Origin: Nageia nagi
Taxonomy: Eukaryota; Pinophyta
Assembly (NCBI GenBank): GCA_050084985.1
Contig: JBITNC010000001.1
Span: 71,858,001 to 71,922,000 of the forward strand
DNA: 64,000 bases
Reading direction: 5' to 3'
Shown in pieces: positions 11,820 through 22,500 of this stretch. Every line of letters begins with the position of its first letter. Position 1 is the stretch's first letter. Below the pieces are notes generated by a model that ran no database searches, was not told the origin of the DNA, and saw nothing but the letters and a program-made list of their open reading frames with translations. Both the position numbers and the translations under genes were made by a program.

Positions 11820-14297
11820 ATTTATATTATTTAGTGTTGGAAAAAGGCTCCATCTTGCATATGTAAGGGGGTGTACTTGGTATGCCACTTACATCACCAT
11901 CTAGGTCTCCACTTGAGGGTACATTCATCCTCCAAATGATCTAGTTCATTGCATCCCTTTTAGCCTCAAACATTATGAATTTCCTCTCTAAAATGCTACC
12001 CAATTTCATTAAAATTTATGCAATGACATTTTAAGTATGTATTAAAAACATTTTGATATAAATTCAATAGTAACCTTAAAAGTAAACATTAGTAATAATG
12101 TTATGAGATTTGAAGGTTATATTTGACTTAAATCAAATATATTATTTTTAGTTTATTAAATCCTAAATTAAAAGAATTAGAATTAGATTAATAATTATAT
12201 TTATTAGGTTAAAAGAAAAATAAATATAATTATGGAAAGAAAGATTATACTTTTTCAAATAAAATTAATTCTATTTTTACTCAATGAAAAATGGAATTAA
12301 TCGATAATACACACACACAGATTAAAGAGTAGTATAAATGAAAAAGGGATAAGCATATAAAAGAACATTATAGAGTAACAAAATTTTTTTTGAAGCATGA
12401 TGCAAGATCTCAATCCTTTAGTGATTAAAAATTAAGTTAAAATAAGATATATAATTATTTAATAATTGAGGTTAATTATTAAAATAATTATAGGATTGCA
12501 CCTTCAAGGTAATTATTAGCAATGGTAATAATTACATGAAGGGGAATGTTTTTAGTTATGTATAAGATGATGAATAAAAGAGTTATTATCATATGTTATC
12601 AAATTAAAATAAGAATTTTAAATTAGCAACACTTTTAAAAGTGTGTTTATTTAAATTTATATGGTAAAGGAAACAAATTGTTATACTTGAATGTAGGATA
12701 TTTGGATTCTCTTTGTTATGAATCCTCTATTTTTTGGTATGGAATGTTGGAATTTGAGCTCATATGGAGACCAAATTATAAACTTGCATTTCAAATTCTC
12801 TACTAATTGGACTAGTTCAAACACATCAGTCAAATTTGAGGAGGTATAACTTTTTATGGATAAATCCAATTGAGTTGATTCCTTTTGTATTGGATAGTGT
12901 TCTTGGATAGTGTTCAAAGAGACCTTTCCAATGTGTATACACATGCCTATGTTTCCTTAAGGATTGACCACTAAAATGGCTATTTCCTAGCGAATTATCT
13001 TTATCTACCTAGAAACAGTAATAAATGCAATTGGGTTTCTAAAACATGATCATGTTTTCTAGAAATGTAATAACCCAACATGTTTTTCCTTAAAATGCTA
13101 CCATGTTTCATATTGACATTTCTAAGGCAATTTTGGTGACCTTTAAGTAGTTTAACTTCATTTCTTGCACCTTATGATATAGTTTTGCTTACTATTTTGA
13201 GTTGGTTAGCTTCGGGATGTATAAATTATATCTCCAAACTTGCATTTGTGTAAGATTATGGAATCATTTGGTGTAACTTGTAAATTGCACTCTGAAATTA
13301 TAATGTAAATTGTTTGACAAAATGTGATAGTTAGATTTCCACTTCATTTCCAAATCTAAGTCAATTTTTCAAATTGTATGTTGCATTTATGGATGTTGGG
13401 TGAATGTGTGAGGATTCTATAAGTATTTTTCATTAAGATAAAGTGATTTAAACTTCAATGTTGATTATATGGTGAATGAAATAGACTTTTATTTTCTTAT
13501 TTATTGCTATAAAGCTTCATATAAAATGTGGTTTTTCATAGGAGGAATTGAGTAAGCCTAGATGTTGTGAACTATGTGAATGATTGTTTATTATGTACAT
13601 AAGTAGATGAATAATAGAGAAAATATTGTTATGATCCAAATAATGACCATGAGCTACCATTATAAATGATGAATCATGTTTAAGAGGAAAATAAGATGAA
13701 TAATGATTTCAAAATAAATTGAGACAAATTATCAAATGAAGTATTAGGTCTTAAGTTAAAGACAACATTCTAACCTTGTAATGATGTACAATGTTAGTCA
13801 TAGGAATATAATGAAATAATATTTATATTGATATGAAATAATGCAATATGGTAAATTCATATCTTATTGATGAATAATATTTTTATCAATTTAAATCAGA
13901 TTTTGGTGAGTTAAATAAGAATGGTTTATATTATTATTGATGAATTATTTTTATATGATGATAGAATATGGTAAATTGTTAGGTACATCCATTACTAGAG
14001 TGAGTAGCTAGATGAGGATATAAGTTAATATATAAGGAATTTTATTCAATAGGATACATAATGAATGTCATGTTGATAATTATTTTATGTTACTTGCTCA
14101 TGTTCATGGAAATGTTACTTGAGTAAAAGTAATGATATGTTAATGAGAAATTAATATGATTTTTGGTTAAAATGTTCAATTATTTTGAGGTCCTAACCTA
14201 CCAAGTTATTAAGTTAGGATAAGTGTAACAATGAAACTAGGTATGAGGTTAAAGATATTTTCCATAGTAAGTAATCATGGGAAATGATATTAAAACT
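11820..14297. other. Unassigned AT-rich DNA left of the copia stack
   Basis: No supported gene. The 87-codon minus-strand frame at 12681-12944 has no domain I recognise. This is the left flank into which element A inserted; its continuation resumes at 43179. Confidence 0.5.
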
Positions 14298-14520
14298 TGA
14301 TGAAATTAACCCTTTCTACTCTACCAAGATCTCAAGAAGGCGCTTTCAACATGAACATAATAGCACAATAACACAAGCCAATCTCATAATGAACATAAGA
14401 CATAAAGTTATTCCTCCCTCCTTGGGAGTACATCCACTAACTAATATATTCTTATTTTTAAGGACCTCTCTTACAAAATCTCTTCTTTCTCTCTCAAACT
14501 CTAAATCAACTAGTGAATAA
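14298..14520 (-). repeat. Truncated 3' LTR of element A
   Basis: Matches the first about 220 bp of the right-hand LTR (42730-43178). The remainder (U3 and PPT) is replaced by unrelated sequence, so a deletion removed it. A 3'-UTR motif shared with the other elements (aagtcatcat) appears at about 14616. Confidence 0.7.
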
Positions 14521-14756
14521 ATTAGTAGAGATAAAGTTAGATGAATAGAGTTGTAGTTGTTACATAAAAAACTTTCTCTTTGATATAATGTGCTTAGATT
14601 TGTAGTACACTAGAAGTCATCATAAATATACCATACCCATATATATATATTCACCAAATAGAGGAATGTATAAACAAAGTATACAAACCAAAAAAGCTAA
14701 AAAAATTTTATCAAGAAGGAAGTAGTTATAATGGATTCAACAAGAATTAAACTTTT

Positions 14757-16014
14757 AATCTCCTTTTGAGGGTAACTTCACCAACCCAATAGACTCACTA
14801 AGCTTACAAAACTAAGCTTTAAGAAGGCACTTGGTGAACAAACCAACAGAGTTTAGGACTAATGGAAAATATTGCAAGTGTAGAAGACCATGTAGAACCT
14901 TCTCTCTGATGAAGTGGGCTTGAATTTCTACATGATTTGTTCTATGATGGAAAATAAGATTATTTTTTAAATAAATACTTGATTGATTATCTAAATAAAT
15001 TTGAGATTGATGAACTTGCTCATACCAAATTTGTTTTAGAAGATGTCTCAACCAAATGGCTTCTTAGGTTGCAACTAATATTGCATGATATTCAACCTCA
15101 GTGGTTGAGAGATTAGTAGTAGGTTGCTTTCTATAAGCTTAAGAGATAACACCTAAACCAATGCTAAATACATAAGTAGAGGTTAATTTTATATCATCTC
15201 TATCTGCCCCACATTCCAAATCTAAGAATCATGAGAGAACAAATGAGGAAAACTTTTCATACTTGAAAGCAAGATCCTTAATGCCCGCAAAATACCTTAA
15301 AATTTGTTTAACAACATTGAAGTGCTCAACATACAACTATTGCATAAAGTGAGGCATCAAATTGATAGTAAAAGTAATATTTGGCCTAGAGATAGTCAAA
15401 TAAAGAAGACTACTAATTAGTTACCTATAAGCTATAGCATCTACCAACTGAGAGTTAAAACTAAGAGATAAAGTGATTCTAAGAGAGATTGGTATTGTAG
15501 TATGCTTGCATTCCTCCATTCTAAACTTTTACAAGATATTTGAGATATACTTGGATTGAATAATATAAGTACAATCCTTCTATTGGTACATTTGCATACC
15601 AAGGTAGTAGTGCAATAGACTAAGATCAATCATTTCAAAAGTTACCTTAAGTTTGGAAATGCAATCTTGTATGAGAACTATATTATTCTCTGTAATCAAT
15701 AATTTTTTTCACATAGAGAATAATCAAGATCAAATCTTTTCCTTGGTTGAACACATAAAGATCTAAGTTAGAGAAGCATTTAGCAAACCCAATTTCCTTA
15801 AAGTATTCTAAAATCATTTTGTACTAGGCCCTAGGTGCTTGCTTGAGTCCATACAAAGACTTATTTAGCTTACAAACAAATGATTCTTTGCCTTCCACAA
15901 CAAACCCTTATAGTTGGCTCATGTAGATTTTCACATCTAAGTCACCATTGAGAAAATCAATCTTAATATAAAGTTGAAAAACTTTCCATCCTTGAGCTAC
16001 TAAAAGAGTAAGGA
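14757..16014 (-). pseudogene. Element A pol: RNase H and C-terminal RT
   Basis: Minus-strand translation gives the RNase H C-terminus at 14812-15051 with LDNQSSIYL and HHRTNHVEIQAHFIREKVL. This corresponds to the DNQSAI and HQRTKHVEIQAHFI blocks of B. Further upstream are RT fragments, with the YVDD box reading YVKK. There are several stops and frame changes. The coding sequence is cut at 16014-16019 by the insertion of B and resumes at 25006. Confidence 0.8.
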
Positions 16015-16019
16015 TTACC
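16015..16019. other. Target-site duplication of B, left copy
   Basis: ttacc, identical to 25001-25005. It proves that B inserted into A's RT sequence. Confidence 0.9.
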
Positions 16020-16070
16020 TGTTAGAATTTGTAATGAAATATTATGAATATCTAAACTCCTTGTAAATTC

Positions 16071-16115
16071 AATTAATCACTTAAAGGATATGTAGATACC
16101 TTAAGGGATTAATTG
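16071..16115. promoter_or_regulatory. LTR palindrome of B
   Basis: Arms aattaatcacttaaaggata and gataccttaagggattaatt are near-perfect reverse complements around a short spacer. An equivalent palindrome sits at the same place in the LTRs of A, C, D and the solo LTR, although the flanking sequence differs. Confidence 0.75.
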
Positions 16116-16234
16116 AATTCTTTATTATGTGTGGACTTTGACCTTACCATGGGGTTAGTTGGTAGGTTAAAGTTAGGTCATACATTTATTGTAACCCTAA
16201 CCTTACCCTTGGGTTAAAGGGAGGTGCTCTCAAG

Positions 16235-16244
16235 CTATAAATAG
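16235..16244 (+). promoter_or_regulatory. TATA box of B 5' LTR
   Basis: ctataaatag in the middle of the LTR. It is the likely core promoter, with transcription expected to start about 30 bp downstream. The matching box in the 3' LTR is at 24746-24755. Confidence 0.75.
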
Positions 16245-16491
16245 AGGGCCTCTCCTCTTGTAACATAACTAAGTTTTTGGAGTAAGATTACTCTACTAGT
16301 TTGTGTAGAAGAGAAAGAGAATTGTTGTAAGAGGTGCATAGATTGAGAATTGAGAACTAGTTATGGATGTACTCCCAAGGAGGGAGGAACCACATTATAT
16401 TTGTGTTATCTTGTGTGAATGGTGTTATGTTGAATGATTGAATTTCCTAGTCTTGGACCTTGAGAATTAGAGTAGGTCTAATTCCTTCAAT

Positions 16492-16503
16492 TGGTATCAG
16501 AGC
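16492..16503 (+). other. Primer-binding site of B
   Basis: tggtatcagagc, two bases after the LTR, is a perfect match to the 3' end of initiator tRNA-Met. This is the usual copia minus-strand primer. Confidence 0.92.
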
Positions 16504-16924
16504 TTGGTGTGGAAGCTCTTCTTCTTGGTGTGGAAGCTCTTTTTGGTGTGGAAGCTCTTATTCCTTCAATTTTAAGGTCTTGGTGAGGTAAATTTTAAGA
16601 GAAGGTATAAATTTCCTCCTCATTTGGTTATCTTATGGATTATTGCATTAGATACTAACATATTTAATGAGATATTGGAGCTTATTTTTGCAAAATATGA
16701 TCAAAATGGCAATGCAAGCATTTTTTTATACTAACCTCTTATGTTAGTAGCATGTTTTTTACAAAATGCTTAATACATGATATACCTTTTAAGAGGATAC
16801 TATGTAATGCAATTTTTTTTACTAACATTTTTTTTGTTAGTAACATTGATTAATCACTAATCCCATTAAAAGAAAAAAAGTGGTTTATGAGGGTTCTATT
16901 TGTCATAAAATTTATGATTTTTGC

Positions 16925-16957
<33 letters not shown>

Positions 16958-17344
16958 AATATAGTTATCAGCATTTTTATATATATAAAAAAAATTATAT
17001 ATAAAAATTTTGGAGGGGTCAAGTAACAAAATGACACGTTGAAAGGGTCTACGAATTGTTTGACAAAATGCCTTGCCAAAATGTAGTCTATGGACTGTAA
17101 TGCTCGAGGGATATGCATAACACGGATACATTGAAAGGGTCTGCACATTGTTTGTAAGAACATAACCACCCTTACTCCTCACCCTCTCTCTCTCCCTCCC
17201 CCTCCTCTGCCAAGTGTAGCAATAGCCCTAATTTTAACAAAAAAAACTATACAAAAATTGCATATTCATTTGCTAGACACCAAATGTGGAAACCGCATTA
17301 TGGCCATCTTAGGAAACACCTCTGCATCAACTTAATGGCTTATG

Positions 17345-17756
17345 ACTATTTGGGATATGGAGCATCTACTAGTAAGGCCACTGAGCACAACACATATTCA
17401 AGCAAGAGAGTTACTTTGCGTATTTATTTGGAGTCAGAGAGCCAAACTTCTATGGAGCCATTGACATATCAACTGGGAAGGCATTCCTATTTAGTCCAAG
17501 ATTAAGCGAAGAGTATGTAATTTGGATGGGAAAAATACCAACCTTATCCCACCTTAAGGAAAGATACAAGGTAGATGAAGTTTATTATACTGATGAGCTG
17601 GAAGGCATTTTGAGGTCGCTTGCTTCAAACAATGAAAACATGCTATTGTATCTCTTGCATGGTCTTAACATAGACAGCAACAAATTCTCACAACCTGCAA
17701 CTTTTGAGTGGGCTTTGTGGTATAATAAGTGCAACCCTCTATGCTTCTCTTCATAG
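17345..17756 (+). pseudogene. Captured prolidase (Xaa-Pro dipeptidase) gene fragment
   Basis: One frame is open from 17385 to 17753 and reads, in order, QESYFAYLFGVREPNFYGAI, DISTGKAFLFSPRLSEEY, VIWMGKIPTLSHLKERYKVD, EVYYTDELEGILRS, then LLYLLHGLNIDSNKFSQPAT. This is the N-terminal (creatinase-like) domain of a eukaryotic prolidase, an M24-family metalloenzyme that cleaves X-Pro dipeptides in the cytosol. The covered part is roughly residues 85-190 of a protein near 490 residues. Just upstream, an out-of-frame stretch looks like the preceding LLQGGEE-CTD part, so one indel is present. Homology stops at TFE/W (about 17710). The C-terminal catalytic metal-binding domain is absent. About 100 codons run without an intron, so capture probably went through spliced mRNA. 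It lies in sense orientation inside the leader of B; D lacks it. Confidence 0.85.
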
Positions 17757-18999
17757 CCCCTCAATTCAACAAGTGCCTCCCACTTCATCCAAATCATCTC
17801 TCCAACCTTCTGACCCTCACTCTACCCAGTTCCCTCTATGGTAGACCTTACGATCAGCTCCATCACTCTCCAAGGCCATGGTCTTTTGTTGCACACATTT
17901 TTCATGGCCATTTAATCCAAAACACTATTCTCCCTATCACCGATTGCACTTAATTAAGAGGCTGATTAATCTCCATCACTTCAACTATTTAATATCTTAG
18001 TCTTTGGGGAACAATCACAATTATTCCTTCTTGCCTTAGCATAAAGTTGGAGGTTCTTTTCTTTGTGCATTTATTTTTGGTTGACTACTTTGCATATTCT
18101 CCCACCAACCTTTACATTAATTATGCAATTAATTTTGACTACTTGCATGCACATGCAAAGCAACGCATCCTCCTTCTTGGTAAGGGAAGGGTAGCCATCA
18201 CTACTTTACCTATATGCATTTATTTTTTTTGATTGGAGTGCTTAAGGTAAAAGGAGCATTAACCATGCATGGGTCTCCTCTTTTTTCCATTTAATTCTTG
18301 CAGACTTGGAAAGTAGTGAATATTTTTTAAACTTTGCTTAGAATAATTTTTAATATTGCATTTACTAAGGTGCACATGCAATTTCTAGAATGTGAATCTC
18401 TTAGTATTTTTTTTCTCTAAGTATGGTAATTTACTTAGGCAAAACATTTTTTTAGTAAAAATTTGCTAAGGTAATCTAAGTATGCTATTTTTTAAAGTAA
18501 ACAAGGGAAAATTTACTTAAAATGCATACTTAAAAGACATTTTTAGCATACAAGTTTTTAGGGATAAAACTTTAAGTGAAAAGGGGGGAATTTGTATAAT
18601 TTTACTTAAAACTTTATCTAGATCTTGCATGTTAAATTTGTAATGCATGCCTCTTAATCTTGTGTAGAAATAAAGCATGCTTAGTACTTAAAATTTTAAG
18701 TTAAATAATGCATGATGCATGTTTATTACTTAATTTTTAAGTCATGGAATAATGCATGTTTAAGTTATGAATTAATGCTAAGTAGGACTTAGCCTTTTTT
18801 AAATTCATTAAAAGTGTTGAATTAATTTTATGAACTTAAGCAAAGTATGCAAAATGTCCTTTAGGGGTTAGTACAAAACCCATTGGACTCTTAAGGTTTC
18901 AAGTTCTTGTGGATGATGTATTTTTACTTTACTTTATATTTTTACATATTTGCTTTATACTTGCAAAATGCAAAATATTGAAAGTAACCCCTAAAATGA

Positions 19000-19440
19000 A
19001 CACATCCGCATGTACTTTTCCACAACATGACTTGTTTGGGGAGCCACAAGGGGAGGACAGGGCAGACTGGAGCCCTTTTAGTCCAAAGAGCCAAGTGGTG
19101 TTAAGTCCATCTTAATTACCCCTAAGACCTTTGTTGGATTGGACATAACTCTATTAGGTGGACAGGCATGTGTGTAGTGATACCACATGTCCGCACGTCC
19201 ATTCAGGGATTATCTTGATAACCTAGGAGGAAAATTAAAAACCTTAAACAAGATAATTAAAATGGCCAGTCCAAGATACATTGAATCCTTGGAAAATAGT
19301 TGGTACTTCTCCTTGTGAGAGTATATTACTAACCAAGGTGAATTGGTTGAGGACTGGTAGTACCTGGGCTCCACCTTGCGGGCATCCAGGTGAAGGCCTA
19401 ATTCTATACAAGAAAACAACCCCAACTTTATCCTTCTATG
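19000..19440 (+). other. Conserved leader block of B
   Basis: This sequence upstream of gag is highly similar to 35990-36425 (rc, element D) and clearly similar to 40460-40905 (rc, element A). Neighbouring leader sequence diverges much more. It contains accacatgtccgcacgtcca and a short frame TSPCESILLTKVNWLR (19281-19493) that is also open in D but has a stop in A. It could be a packaging or structured RNA element, or a relic peptide. Confidence 0.65.
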
Positions 19441-19553
19441 GATCTTGGTTTATAAGTTTGCACATGTGGGACATGTTTACTTATCATGCTTGATTTGTAT
19501 AGATGGTAAATTATAGAAATTTATTCATTTCTTGCTTATTTACTTTTGTAGAA

Positions 19554-22500
19554 ATGGTTGAAACCTTCATACCCAAGCATATACTCGATGGTTCCAACTT
19601 CGACATATGGGAACCTCGTATGAGAGCTAAGTTACAAGTAAGGAAGCTATGGCAGATAGTTAATGAAGACATGGTTGCTCCTACAGATGAGAAGGCTCTT
19701 GAAATCTACAACTCAAAGAATGAGTTAGCAACTTCAATGATCTATCGTGCAATTTTAGATGATGTCCTTCTCATGATCTCTTCTTCAACATAAGCAAAGG
19801 AAGCTTGGGATAGGCTGAAGAAAATTTACCTTGGGTGAAAATTTTCAAGGAGGTTCACCATTTTACAAAAGTTGTTGCAATATCATCAAGGTGAATATGA
19901 AAGTGCTTCTATCTACTTGAACAAAATCATCGACCTTAGGACACAACTAGTTGGCTGTGGGTGCAACTGGATCAATGATGAGTTCATGGTCTTCATCATT
20001 CTTCAAAGCCTTTCTACAAAGTTTAGTAACTTTGTCACAGTTATGAAAACTAGGCTTGATGATGAAGAAGATGTCATCTCTCTTGATAACCTTTCTAGAC
20101 TCCTTCTGAAGCATGAGGAAACTTTGAATAAGAAAATGTTGAACTTTTCTCCAAAGGACAATAGCATTGCTCTAGGAGCAACCAAAACTCCTTTCAAGAA
20201 GAAGTTCAAACATTATAAATTCAAAGATAACAAATCCTCATCTACCTTCAGGAAGTATGAGAAAAAAGGCAACAATTATGGCAACTTCAAGCAAAGGAAT
20301 GACAAAGCTGGATCAAGCAATCCAACACCTCAGGAAAAGTTTGATAGAAATTGTAACTTTTATGGCATCTTTGGGCACAAAGAGTATGATTATCATAAAA
20401 AGAAATTTGCTCAAAAAGGCAAGGGAAATGCAAATATGAGAAATTTCAATAATAAAAAGAAGAACAAGCATGCTGCTACTGTTGCCTACTACTCAATGAA
20501 TCAAACTATTTCAAATGATTGGATTGTTGATTCAGGATGCACTAATCACATGTGTTATGAAAAGGATAAATTTGAAAACTTTCATAAGTACAAGAAGGAT
20601 GCAGTTGTGATAGGTGATAATTCAATCCTTGATGTTCAAGGAATAGGGAGTGTGAAGATTCATGGAAAGGCTCTTGATAATGTCTTTTATGTGCCTAAAT
20701 TAAGGATGAATCTTATCTCTGTAATTCATATTACAAGAAAAGGATACTCATTTGAGTTTACCTCACACTCCTAGTATGTTAAGAAAGGACTTGCCACCTT
20801 GATGAAAGGATCAGTAAAGGATGACCTTTATATTATGGATCAAGTACCTTCAAAGATTTGTCTTGCTGTAAATATTTGTTCAAAGGGTAATCTTTGGCAT
20901 CAACAATTAGGGCATATTAACCATAAGAGTATTCAAGATATGAAAAGTCAAGAACTTGTGGAAGGTTTACCTAATATTTCACCCACAATTGGTCTTTGTG
21001 AAAGGTGCATTCTAGGAAAGATGAATAGGTAAAAGTTTGAAAAAGATAAGGCAACTCGGGCTACTCATCTTCTTTAGCTTATGCATTCAAATTCGATGGG
21101 TCCATTTCAGACTAAGTCTCTAGGGGGAGCTTCTTATGTTCTGACCTTCATTGATGACTTTAGTAGGATGACATTTGGTTATCTACTTGAGCACAAGGAT
21201 CAAACTTTTGACAGGTTTAAAGACTTCAAGGCTCTTATTGAAAATCAAACTGATTTTAAGATCAAGATGCTGAGATCTGATAATGGGGGTGAGTATAATA
21301 GCAATGAGTTTAACGACTATTGTGTTAAAAATGGGATCAAGTGGCAATTCACAATTCCTTACACCCCTAAGCAAAATGGAGTTGCTGAAAGGAAGAATCA
21401 AACCATTATGGAAATGGCAAGGTGCATGTTGGGTAACCTTCCTAATTTCTTATGGGGTGAAGTTGTTCACACTGCTATTCACACCCTAAATAGGTGTCCT
21501 ACTTAAGTAGTTGAAGGTAAAACTCCGTATGAAGCATGGACAGGAAAGAAACCTAACATCTCACACTTTAGGGTCTTCGATTGTGATGCATGTGCCTTCA
21601 TTACCTCAGCGAAAAGAAAGAAGTTGGATAAAAGATCAGAAAAATGCATCTTTGTGGGGTGTGATAATCAGCATAGAGGTTACAGGCTCTACTCCTCATC
21701 CCATAAAATAGTCTTTGTTTCTAAGGATGTCATGTTTAATGAACTTCCTGAGGATACGACTTCTCATTTTGAGGTATCTAATTCAAATGCTTCTTCGCCT
21801 TCACCTAACTAGTTGGATTATCATGTAGGGAAGTCACCACAAAGCAAAATTCTCTAGCTCATAGAATTACAAGAAGTATGACCTTGAATAAATCTTTATT
21901 TACCAAAATTGATAATACGAATGAGCCATCAACCTTCAAAGAAGCTTCCAAGAAAGAGTATTGGATGGAAGCTATGAAAGTTGAGTATGAGGTGCTCATG
22001 AAAAATGAAACTTGAGATTTGGTTCCTTATCCTAATGAGAAAAATGTGATTGAAAATAAATGGATATACAAGGTCAAGTACAATTCTGATGGAGAAATTG
22101 AAAAAGACAAAGCAAGGTTAGTGGCCAAAGGATTCGCTCAGAAATATGGTATTGATTATGAGGAAACCTTTGCTCCTATGGCCAAGATGCCTACTATTAG
22201 GATAATCCTTGCTCTTTATACAGCTCAAGGATGGAAAGTTTTTCAACTTGATGTCAAGAGTGCATTTCTCAATGGTAACTTGGATGTAGAAATCTACATG
22301 AATCAACCAGAAGGATTTATTCCAGAAGGTAAAGAGTCTTTTGTGTGCAAGCTAAAGAAGTCTTTGTATGGACTTAAGCAAGCACCTAGAGCATGGTACA
22401 AAAAAATTTTAGGATTCTTTGCAGATATTGGTTTTTCCAAATGCTTCTCTGACTCAGATCTCTATGTACTCAATCAAGGAAAAGATGTGGTCTTAATTCT

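Larger units (their letters stand above)
16020..16489 (+). repeat. 5' LTR of B
   Basis: TGTTAGAATT...ATTCCTTCA, 470 bp. U3 contains an imperfect palindrome (16071-16115), a telo-box-like gtaaccctaacc (16191 on) and a TATA box. R/U5 has the gtactcccaaggagggagg block seen in all related LTRs. Confidence 0.93.
16504..19553 (+). other. Long leader of B (putative intron 16588-19551)
   Basis: About 3 kb separates the primer site from gag, far longer than a typical copia leader. It opens with three copies of a ttggtgtggaagctctt-type motif. The sequence ggtgag|gtaaat (gt at 16588-16589) matches a plant splice donor. tttacttttgtag (ag at 19550-19551) matches an acceptor two bases before the gag ATG. 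D, A and E keep the donor and D keeps the acceptor. Contents: a (TA)n run near 16925, a prolidase fragment (about 17345-17711) and a block at 19000-19440 conserved in D and A. Splicing is inferred, not shown. Confidence 0.6.

Noticed and set aside
12681-12944. 87-codon minus-strand frame
   Set aside because: No recognisable domain, AT-rich surroundings, no promoter or neighbouring exon; length is compatible with chance.
16191-16202. ccctaac repeats in the LTR as an interstitial telomere
   Set aside because: Only a single telo-box-like unit, present in the same place in every LTR of the family; better seen as a promoter motif.
16850-17182. 110-codon minus-strand frame in the leader of B
   Set aside because: Antisense to the element, contains the (TA)n run as an IYIYIYA stretch, and has no domain.
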